Source: JAUWCW01 sp030609125 [NCBI: Candidatus Rokuibacteriota bacterium] (lineage in GTDB: Bacteria > JAUVQV01). From it: 13,314 nt of DNA. Below are positions 1 to 5,723 of this stretch, in pieces. A program made the position numbers and the translations under genes. Below the pieces are notes generated by a model. That model saw only the letters and a list, made by a program, of their open reading frames with translations. It did not search any database and was not told where the DNA came from. The stretch is from contig JAUWCW010000021.1 in assembly GCA_030609125.1 (NCBI GenBank), positions 1-13,314 of the forward strand, given 5' to 3'. Every line of letters starts with the position of its first letter. Position 1 is the first letter of the stretch.

Positions 1-115
1 CTCCGGCCGCAGCCACCTCCGCCACCCGGGACCCGTCCCAGGGATCGAGGACCGGCAGGGTCGTGCCGCTTTCAACTTCTGCCCCTGCGATCCGAAGCGC
101 ATAGCGTTTCTTCAT
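1..115 (-). CDS. Aldehyde dehydrogenase family protein, N-terminal fragment (runs off left edge)
   Basis: The reverse strand from 115 opens with ATG and stays open to the window edge, giving 38 residues that begin MKKRYALRIAGAEVESG and continue with LPVLDPWDGSRVAEVAAAG. This resembles the N-terminal beta-strand region of NAD(P)-dependent aldehyde dehydrogenases, where a short 'I-G/A-G-x-x-V-x-S-G' segment is followed by 'DPWDGSxVAEVA'. The family oxidises aldehydes to carboxylic acids in the cytoplasm. The cofactor and catalytic Cys/Glu regions lie outside the window, so activity cannot be judged. A good Shine-Dalgarno (AGGAG, 7 nt upstream) supports this ATG. The start lies two bases after the TGA of the upstream binding-protein gene, so the two are probably co-transcribed. 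The family call rests on a short segment only; the substrate is unknown. Confidence 0.62.
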   Translation of the reverse strand, partial: MKKRYALRIAGAEVESGTTLPVLDPWDGSRVAEVAAAG

Positions 116-117
116 CG

Positions 118-837
118 TCATTCTCCTCTCACCTCCATCGCCCTTTCAAAGAAGCTGCTGTCGCAGAAGCCCTCCGTCCCGGAAGATGCCTCCGGCGAAA
201 GGCGCCCTGCCCAGGCATCGCAGTCCAGGCTTCCCACGGCCACGCCCGGGGGCCTGATAAGGGGAATGGAGGCGCCAAAAGACACCATCCAGTAATCGCG
301 CCTTTCCACCAGCTCCGGGTAGGAGGAGAGCATCTCGTCGACCGCTTCCTCCGGGTTCTCGACCGCCCAGAGCCACCCCCTGAGACTGGCCCGCACGAAT
401 CGCTCCACCAGGTCCCGCCTTGTTTCCAGATATTCGCGGCGGGTGTAGAGGCTCTCTCCGATGGTGGAGGTACCGGACTGGTGGATGCCGGCGAGGGCAA
501 CAAGGGGAAGTCCCGCGTTCTGCCCCTGGAGGAGGGCGCCTGAGCCGACGGCGAAATCGAACTCCCCCGCGGCGGTGCGGATGGGCACCATGTCACCCTC
601 ATCGGCGGAGGAAGTCTCCTCCACCCTGACCTCGATCCCCTCCCCGGCAAAGAAACCCCTGCCCTCGGCGACGTAAAACCCGAGAAACCGGGTTCCGTGG
701 CGCCCGTCGAGCTTGAGGGAGACACGGTCCGCAGGGTCGCGACCCCTCCCGGGAGTCGGGGACTCGACGGAGCACCCCGAAGCGCCGAGCCACGCGGCGG
801 CAATCATAACCGGCACTCCGGACAATCTGAGTCTCAC
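118..837 (-). CDS. NMT1/THI5-like ABC-transporter substrate-binding lipoprotein, apparently missing its second lobe
   Basis: Product of 239 residues starting at GTG 837, which is preceded by GGAGGG at 9 nt. The start is followed by a hydrophobic signal segment and a lipobox-like LGASGC, so it is probably a lipoprotein exported to the periplasm. Family features are a beta-strand start (VSLKLDGRHGTRFLGFYVAE), GRGFFAGEGIEV, a substrate-loop region around FDFAVGSGALLQGQNAGLPL and, near the C-terminus, RRDLVERFVRASLRGWLWA followed by NPEEAVDEML. This is the solute receptor family for ABC importers of nitrate/sulfonate/pyrimidine-precursor type. Full-length members are about 310-340 residues. Here the 'GIHQ' strand jumps almost directly to the 'LYTRREYLE' helix, skipping the segment (roughly 80 residues) that normally forms lobe II. 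No permease or ATPase gene is visible next to it; an aldehyde dehydrogenase follows at once. An upstream in-frame ATG at 942 would put non-signal sequence before the lipobox and is less likely. It may be a decayed receptor or a repurposed one-lobe protein. Confidence 0.72.
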   Translation of the reverse strand: MRLRLSGVPVMIAAAWLGASGCSVESPTPGRGRDPADRVSLKLDGRHGTRFLGFYVAEGRGFFAGEGIEVRVEETSSADEGDMVPIRTAAGEFDFAVGSGALLQGQNAGLPLVALAGIHQSGTSTIGESLYTRREYLETRRDLVERFVRASLRGWLWAVENPEEAVDEMLSSYPELVERRDYWMVSFGASIPLIRPPGVAVGSLDCDAWAGRLSPEASSGTEGFCDSSFFERAMEVRGE

Positions 838-864
838 CTGTCGCAACCCTCCGGGTCCTGGAGC

Positions 865-894
865 GTATAACGTCGCGTACCACGGTATTGTAAA
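865..894 (-). promoter_or_regulatory. Candidate sigma70-type promoter for the binding-protein gene
   Basis: On the minus strand, TTTACA (894-889) and TTATAC (870-865) are separated by 18 nt. They lie about 28 nt upstream of the GTG start at 837, leaving room for a short leader that contains the GGAGGG ribosome-binding site. Match to consensus is fair, not exact. The assignment is by inspection only. Confidence 0.4.
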
Positions 895-904
895 ATGAAG
901 CCTC

Positions 905-926
905 TCCCCGCCGCAAGCGGCGGGGA
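905..926. repeat. Perfect 22-nt inverted repeat (operator or hairpin candidate)
   Basis: The two 10-nt arms TCCCCGCCGC (905-914) and GCGGCGGGGA (917-926) are exact reverse complements around a central AA. The dyad lies in the divergent intergenic region, 10 nt upstream of the candidate -35 of the minus-strand gene and centred about 62 nt before the pabBC start. It has no T-run on either side, so it is not a typical rho-independent terminator. A C9 tract (932-940) follows it. It could bind a regulator of both genes or be a transcript hairpin. Confidence 0.5.
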
Positions 927-965
927 ACGTACCCCCCCCCACGAAACCGGCCCTTTTCTTTTGGC

Positions 966-971
966 TATAAT
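966..971 (+). promoter_or_regulatory. Consensus -10 element (TATAAT) placed for a leaderless pabBC transcript
   Basis: An exact TATAAT hexamer sits six bases before the ATG at 978, so transcription would begin at or next to the start codon. No Shine-Dalgarno sequence precedes the ATG (the six bases are GCCTTC). No convincing -35 is seen 16-18 nt upstream. Similar close -10/start spacing occurs at two other genes in the window. Confidence 0.5.
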
Positions 972-977
972 GCCTTC

Positions 978-2867
978 ATGAGCGCGAACCTGAAGACCGG
1001 GCGGCCACCCTCACCCCACCACCGACTGCCGGCGGCGGAGCTTCTTGCCGCCCTCGGCGACAGCAGTCCCTTTCTCCTTTTTGAAACGGCCCTCGTCTCC
1101 CCCGAAGAGAACCGCTCGCTGCTTTTCATGGATCCGGAGAGGATCGTCACCACCGACCGGCCGGAGCAGGTGCGGGCCTGCCTCGCCGACCTGGAAAATT
1201 CCGTGAAAGCCGGCCTCTGGGCCGCCGGCTGGCTCTCCTACGAGCTGGGCTATTTTCTCGAGCCCGCACTGCGGCCCCGCTACGAGGGGAGCCGGCCCCT
1301 TCTATGGTTCGGCCTCTTTCGCGAACCCGCCATCTTCGACCACCGGACCGGAAGCTTTTCGCCCTCCCTGCCCTTCCCCCTCCAGGAGGATGTCACGGCG
1401 CCCCGCTACACCATCGAGGACGCGGGGCTCAACGTCTCGAAGGGTGAATACCGGCGGTCCGTGGACGAGATCAAGGCGCGGATAGCCGGCGGCGACACCT
1501 ACCAGGTCAACTACACGATGAAGTACGGCTTCCGCTTCAGCGGCTCTCCCGCCGGCCTCTACCTCTCCCTCAGGGACAACCAGCCGGTCTCCTTCGCCGC
1601 CTTTCTCCGGACAGGTGAGCGGGACATCCTTTCCGCCTCTCCCGAGCTCTTTTTCCGCTGCCGGGGACGGGAGATCACTGTCCGCCCCATGAAGGGGACC
1701 GCCCCCCGGGGGCTGTCGGGGAGGGAGGACCTCCGCCGGGCGGTCGGTCTCTCCCGGGACCCGAAGAACCGCGCCGAGAACATCATGGTCGTGGACCTTC
1801 TCCGCAACGACCTGGGGAAAATATGTCTCCCGGGCACCATCGAGGTCTCGGACCTCTGCAGCGTCGAGCCGTACGACACCCTCTTTCAGATGACGTCTAC
1901 GGTCCGCGGCCGCCTGAGGGAGGGGGCCGGCCCCGTGGACGTCCTGCGGGCCCTCTTCCCCAGCGGCTCCGTCACCGGGGCCCCGAAGATCCGGACCATG
2001 GAGATCATCGCCGGGCTGGAAAAAGACGAGAGGGGGCCGTACTGCGGCGCCATCGGCTGCTTCTCCCCTCACGGGGAGTCGGTCTTCAACGTCCCGATCC
2101 GAACGGTCCTGATCGAGGGAAGCCGGGGCGAGATGGGACTCGGAAGCGGCATCGTCGCCGACTCCGACGCCGACGCCGAGTACGAAGAATGTCTCCTCAA
2201 GGGCAGGTTCCTCACCCGGCCCCGAGGCCCCCTCCGTCTCATCGAAACCCTGCGCTGGCAGGAGGAACAGGGCTTCACCCTCATGGAGGACCATCTGGCC
2301 CGCCTCTTTTCGACGGCTCTGCGTTTCGGCTTCGCCTTTCCTCTCCGGAAGATACGCCGTGCCCTCGATGACGCCGCCTCCGGCTTCGACGGTGACGCCC
2401 CGCGGAGGGTGCGGCTCCTTCTCTCCAGGGACGGCGAGTGCGAGGTGTCATCCTCCCCTCTTCACCCGCCGCCGTCCAGGCCGCGCATCCGCCTCTCGGA
2501 GGTGCGGATGAATTCCTCCGATCCCCATCTCTATCACAAGACCACCCGCCGGGAGGTCTACGACTGGGAGATGGAGGCCGCCAGGGAAGAGGGCCTCTTC
2601 GAGATCCTTTTCACCAACGAGAAAGGGGAGCTCACGGAAGGCTCCTTCACGAACGTATTTCTGCAGCTGAATGGACGCCTCGTCACGCCTCCCGTCCCGT
2701 GCGGCCTCCTCGACGGGGTCCTCCGGCACCATCTCCTCCGTGATAAGCCGGCCCTTGTCTGTGAGGGAGTTCTGACCCCCGATGATCTGGAAAAGGCCGA
2801 CCGGCTCTTCGTCGGCAACTCCGTCCGGGGGCTGGTGGAAGTGCGGCTGGCGGACGGGGGAAAATGA
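978..2867 (+). CDS. pabBC: Bifunctional aminodeoxychorismate synthase component I / aminodeoxychorismate lyase (PabB-PabC fusion)
   Basis: This 629-residue cytoplasmic protein makes p-aminobenzoate for folate. The N-terminal part (about 1-415) is a chorismate-binding domain that converts chorismate plus ammonia to 4-amino-4-deoxychorismate. It shows GDTYQVNYT, PMKGTAPRG with the PabB-type active-site lysine at K239, AENIMVVDLLRNDLG, FPSGSVTGAPKIRTMEII and GLGSGIVADSDADAEYEE. The C-terminal part (about 420-629) is a class IV PLP aminotransferase-fold lyase releasing pyruvate and PABA. Its PLP lysine is K521 in YHKTTRR, with FTNEKGELTEGSFTNVFL and CGLLDGVLR downstream. The lysine in PMKGT (where anthranilate synthase has PIAGT) supports PabB rather than TrpE. 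The glutaminase partner PabA is not in the window. The ATG lies immediately after a TATAAT and lacks a Shine-Dalgarno, suggesting a leaderless message. Both domains look complete. Confidence 0.95.
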   Translation: MSANLKTGRPPSPHHRLPAAELLAALGDSSPFLLFETALVSPEENRSLLFMDPERIVTTDRPEQVRACLADLENSVKAGLWAAGWLSYELGYFLEPALRPRYEGSRPLLWFGLFREPAIFDHRTGSFSPSLPFPLQEDVTAPRYTIEDAGLNVSKGEYRRSVDEIKARIAGGDTYQVNYTMKYGFRFSGSPAGLYLSLRDNQPVSFAAFLRTGERDILSASPELFFRCRGREITVRPMKGTAPRGLSGREDLRRAVGLSRDPKNRAENIMVVDLLRNDLGKICLPGTIEVSDLCSVEPYDTLFQMTSTVRGRLREGAGPVDVLRALFPSGSVTGAPKIRTMEIIAGLEKDERGPYCGAIGCFSPHGESVFNVPIRTVLIEGSRGEMGLGSGIVADSDADAEYEECLLKGRFLTRPRGPLRLIETLRWQEEQGFTLMEDHLARLFSTALRFGFAFPLRKIRRALDDAASGFDGDAPRRVRLLLSRDGECEVSSSPLHPPPSRPRIRLSEVRMNSSDPHLYHKTTRREVYDWEMEAAREEGLFEILFTNEKGELTEGSFTNVFLQLNGRLVTPPVPCGLLDGVLRHHLLRDKPALVCEGVLTPDDLEKADRLFVGNSVRGLVEVRLADGGK

Positions 2868-2899
2868 GGTCGCGCCTTTTCTCCGGCTGAAATACACGG

Positions 2900-2905
2900 T
2901 ATAGT
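2900..2905 (+). promoter_or_regulatory. Possible -10 element (TATAGT) for the NYN-nadB operon
   Basis: TATAGT lies in the 107-nt gap between pabBC and the NYN gene, about 70 nt before its preferred start. The -35 position (around 2877-2882, TTTTCT) is a poor match, so this is a weak call. If real, the leader would include an imperfect 7-bp hairpin with one bulge (arms 2913-2920 and 2925-2931) followed by a pyrimidine-rich stretch. Confidence 0.25.
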
Positions 2906-2974
2906 GCAGCGTGGCGGGCATCAGTGCCGCCGGACCTTTTCCTTTATGCGAAAATGCGGGGGGAGTGCAAAGCC

Positions 2975-3766
2975 ATGAATGACAACCGGTCCGATGAGAA
3001 CAATCTTGCCCTTTTCATCGACTTCGACAACATCGCCCTGGGGCTGAAACCGGGGCCGAAGAAGAAGTTCGAGGTCCGGCTCGTCATGGAGCGCCTCCTG
3101 GAGAAGGGCAAGATCATCATCAAGAAGGCCTACGCCGACTGGAGCCGCTACCCCGAGTACAAGAACGAGCTCCACGGGGCGGGCATCGAGATGATGGAGA
3201 TCCCCAAGCGGAAGATATCCGGCAAGAACAGCGCCGACATCCGCCTCGCCGTGGACGCCATGGACCTCTGCTACAGCAAGGAGCACCTCGACACCTTCGT
3301 CATCGTTTCCGGCGACTCGGATTTCTCGCCTCTCGTCTCGAAGCTGCGGGAGAACAACAAGTCCGTCATCGGCCTGGGAATGAGGGACTCTTCATCGCAG
3401 CTGCTCATCGACAACTGCGACGAGTTCATCTTCTACGAGGACCTGGCGCAGGCGGCGGCGCCGTCCATGGGTTCTTTGCCCACGAAGAAGGCGTCCGTAT
3501 TCGGGCTCCTCGCCTCGACGGTGCGCGCCCTGATCCGGGAGAACAAGGACGTCCTCTACTCCTCCATGGTGAAGGACACCATGAAGCGCAAGCAGCCCTC
3601 GTTCAGTGAGAGCAGCTACGACTACTCCTCCTTCAGCGAGCTGCTGGAGGACGCCCGGGAGCACGGCATCGTGGAGATCACCCGGAACCAGAAGGCCGGC
3701 GGCACCTACGTCGTGACCGGCCTGGGCCCGAAGGCCGCAAAGAAGAGCCGCTCCCGGAAGCGTTAG
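2975..3766 (+). CDS. NYN-domain (LabA/DUF88-like) protein with C-terminal LOTUS/OST-HTH-like domain
   Basis: 263 residues from ATG 2975, which has GGGGGAG about 10 nt upstream. A longer reading from GTG 2924 is open but begins inside a hairpin and lacks a ribosome site. The NYN domain (about 10-150) is a PIN-like fold and keeps the acidic metal-binding set: D16 in FIDFDN, D88 in NSADIRLAVDAMD, and D114/D116 in SGDSDF. This suggests a metal-dependent RNase. A helical segment at about 170-245 (from ASVFGLLASTVRALIREN to LLEDAREHGIVEI, then GGTYVV) resembles the OST-HTH/LOTUS module, a small RNA-binding winged helix. The tail KAAKKSRSRKR is strongly basic. Together these point to a cytoplasmic RNA-processing or RNA-binding protein, target unknown. 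It lies 11 nt upstream of nadB and is probably co-transcribed with it. Catalysis is inferred from conserved residues only. Confidence 0.87.
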   Translation: MNDNRSDENNLALFIDFDNIALGLKPGPKKKFEVRLVMERLLEKGKIIIKKAYADWSRYPEYKNELHGAGIEMMEIPKRKISGKNSADIRLAVDAMDLCYSKEHLDTFVIVSGDSDFSPLVSKLRENNKSVIGLGMRDSSSQLLIDNCDEFIFYEDLAQAAAPSMGSLPTKKASVFGLLASTVRALIRENKDVLYSSMVKDTMKRKQPSFSESSYDYSSFSELLEDAREHGIVEITRNQKAGGTYVVTGLGPKAAKKSRSRKR

Positions 3767-3777
3767 GACAGGACGGA

Positions 3778-5403
3778 GTGCCGGTGGAGCACCGCAGCGA
3801 TTTTCTCGTCATCGGCAGCGGCATAGCGGGCCTCACCTTCGCCATCGAGGCCGCCGCTCACGGAAGCGTCTCCGTCGTCACCAAGCGCGAGGCCAGGGCC
3901 TCGAACACATACTACGCCCAGGGGGGCATAGCCTCGGTCTGGGACAAGAGGGACCGCTTCGACCTGCACCTCGAGGACACCCTCCGCGCCGGAGACGGCC
4001 TCTGCCACCACGACGTGGTGGAGATGGTGGTGCGGAGCGGGCCGGCCCGCATCCGGGACCTGATCGACAGGGGCTGCCACTTCTCCCGGGAGGCCGGCGG
4101 CGGCGCCGGGTACGACCTCGGCATGGAGGGCGGTCACTCGCGCCGGCGCATCCTCCACGCCAGGGACTGCACCGGCCGGGAAGTGGAGGAGAGCCTCCTT
4201 CAGCGCTGCCGGGAGGACGGCAACATCAGCCTTTTCGAAAACTGCATCGCCGTGGATCTCATCATAGAGTCCCGCATGCGGCCCGATACGCCTGCGGAGC
4301 AGGACCGCTGCTGGGGGGCCTACGTTCTCGACATCGCCGACTCGGAGGTCAGGACGTTTCTCGCCCGCGCCACCCTCCTCTCCACGGGAGGCGCCGGCAA
4401 GGTCTACCTTTACACCAGCAATCCCGACATCGCCACCGGGGACGGAGTGGCCATGGCCTACCGGGCCGGCGCGGAAGTGGCGGGGATGGAATTCTACCAG
4501 TTTCACCCGACCTGCCTCTTCCACCCGGAGGCGAAGTCCTTTCTCATCTCGGAGGCCGTGCGGGGCGAGGGCGGCATCCTGCGCAGCCGCGAGGGACGGG
4601 CCTTCATGGCGGAGTATCACGAGCGCAAGGACCTGGCGCCCAGGGACATTGTCGCCCGTGCCATCGACAGCGAGATGAAGAAGAGCGGCGACGACTTCGT
4701 CCTCCTCGACATCACCCACCGGTCGGCGGATTTCATCAGGGACCGCTTCCCCACCATCCACGAGAACTGCCTCTCGTACGGGATCGACATCACGAAGGAC
4801 CCGATCCCCGTCGTACCCGCCGCCCACTACATGTGCGGCGGGGTCGTCACCGACACCAGGGGCCGCACCAGCCTGAGCCGTCTCTACGCCGCCGGGGAGA
4901 CGGCCTTCACCGGCCTGCACGGCGCCAACCGGCTGGCCAGCAATTCCCTCCTCGAGGCGGTCGTCTTCTCCCACCTGGCCGTCGAGGCGGCGGTGGAGGC
5001 GGTCAAGGGGGACGCCGCGGCCCTTCCCGATGCGGCCCCGTGGGACCCGGGGGGAGCCAGGGCAAGCACGGAGGAGGTCGTCATCACTCAGAACTGGGAC
5101 GCATTGCGCCGGCTCATGTGGAACTACGTGGGAATCGTCAGGTCGGACAAGCGCCTGGAGCGGGCGCGAAAGCAGATCTGCATGCTGGTTGAGGAGATCA
5201 CCGAGTACTACTACAGCGTCCTCGTCACGAGCGACCTCGTCGAGCTGCGCAACATCGCCTCCGTGGCGGAATTGATCATCGAGAGCGCCTCGCGCCGCAA
5301 GGAAAGCCGCGGCCTGCACTACAACGTCGACCACCCGGAGCGGGACGACGAGAACTGGAAGAGGGACATCGTCCTCCGGCGGGGCAAGGGCGAGTTCTGT
5401 TGA
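3778..5403 (+). CDS. nadB: L-aspartate oxidase
   Basis: 541-residue FAD enzyme of de novo NAD synthesis. It oxidises L-aspartate to iminoaspartate, which quinolinate synthase (NadA) uses; it can use fumarate as electron acceptor in anaerobes. The N-terminal dinucleotide motif is GSGIAGL, followed by YYAQGGIA (flavin contact), HSRRRILHARDCTGREVEESL and TGGAGKVYLYTSNPDIATGDG. Likely substrate-site residues are H243 (FHPTC), R289 (APRDIVARAID) and H350 (AAHYMCGG), placed as in E. coli NadB H244/R290/H351 (numbers recalled). The capping motif GETAFTGLHGANRLASNSLLEA is intact. The C-terminal helical domain is complete and full length. The GTG start is 11 nt after the NYN gene stop; GTG 3784 is an alternative. 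nadA and nadC are not adjacent. LASNS and GLHGANR distinguish it from succinate dehydrogenase and fumarate reductase flavoproteins. Confidence 0.96.
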   Translation: MPVEHRSDFLVIGSGIAGLTFAIEAAAHGSVSVVTKREARASNTYYAQGGIASVWDKRDRFDLHLEDTLRAGDGLCHHDVVEMVVRSGPARIRDLIDRGCHFSREAGGGAGYDLGMEGGHSRRRILHARDCTGREVEESLLQRCREDGNISLFENCIAVDLIIESRMRPDTPAEQDRCWGAYVLDIADSEVRTFLARATLLSTGGAGKVYLYTSNPDIATGDGVAMAYRAGAEVAGMEFYQFHPTCLFHPEAKSFLISEAVRGEGGILRSREGRAFMAEYHERKDLAPRDIVARAIDSEMKKSGDDFVLLDITHRSADFIRDRFPTIHENCLSYGIDITKDPIPVVPAAHYMCGGVVTDTRGRTSLSRLYAAGETAFTGLHGANRLASNSLLEAVVFSHLAVEAAVEAVKGDAAALPDAAPWDPGGARASTEEVVITQNWDALRRLMWNYVGIVRSDKRLERARKQICMLVEEITEYYYSVLVTSDLVELRNIASVAELIIESASRRKESRGLHYNVDHPERDDENWKRDIVLRRGKGEFC

Positions 5404-5423
5404 GACCCCGCAAAGGAGGAAAG

Positions 5424-5723
5424 GTGTCCATTCTTCGAGTAAAGTGCCCCAAGTGCCGCGAGGTCATGGAAATCAACACCCGAACAGGGAAGATCGAGAA
5501 GCATCACGCGGAGATCAAGCCGCAGTCGCCCGACGACTTTCTCAGGGAGAGGCTCAAGAACATCGACCAGGAACAGGCCCGGCTCGAGGCCATCGTCGCG
5601 GAAGGCCGCGAACGCGAAAAGGGCCAGAAGAGCCGCCACGAAGATCTTTTCAGGAAAGTGCAGGAGCACGCGAAGGAGGACTCCCCGGTGGAGCGCCCCC
5701 TGCGCGACATCGACATCGATTGA
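5424..5723 (+). CDS. Small CxxC (half zinc-ribbon) protein with charged coiled-coil-like tail
   Basis: 99 residues from GTG 5424, which has AGGAGG four bases upstream; the open frame extends back into the nadB stop but no better start is found there. The N-terminus reads VSILRVKCPKCREVMEINTR, a single CPKC knuckle followed by a beta-hairpin-like TGKIEKHHAE. The remainder (about 30-99) is rich in Glu, Arg and Lys and probably helical (LRERLKNIDQEQARLEAIV). With only two cysteines it would need histidines (HH near residue 30) or dimerisation to bind metal. No function can be assigned. It follows nadB by 20 nt, so it is likely in the same operon as the NYN gene and nadB. Its TGA ends at the base directly before the stop codon of the convergent transporter gene. 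Confidence 0.75.
   Translation: MSILRVKCPKCREVMEINTRTGKIEKHHAEIKPQSPDDFLRERLKNIDQEQARLEAIVAEGREREKGQKSRHEDLFRKVQEHAKEDSPVERPLRDIDID

Noticed and set aside
118-942. ATG 942 as the start of the binding-protein gene
   Set aside because: It would place about 35 non-signal residues before the lipobox and read through the dyad and promoter region. GTG 837 has a ribosome-binding site and a proper signal segment.
1302-2294. 330-codon minus-strand frame opposite pabBC
   Set aside because: Compositionally biased shadow; the plus strand carries all PabB and PabC motifs.
2913-2945. Hairpin plus pyrimidine-rich stretch as an intrinsic terminator after pabBC
   Set aside because: The stem is only 7 bp with a bulge and the T-run is interrupted (TTTTCCTTT) and separated from the stem, so it is too weak to call.
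2924-2974. Longer N-terminus for the NYN protein from GTG 2924
   Set aside because: The GTG sits in a potential hairpin loop without a ribosome site. ATG 2975 has a good purine-rich site, and the NYN domain begins just after it.
3763-5334. Long minus-strand open frame (523 codons) opposite nadB
   Set aside because: It is low-complexity (Val/Gly/Ala/Asp-rich) and a mirror of the codon bias of nadB, which has complete family motifs on the plus strand.
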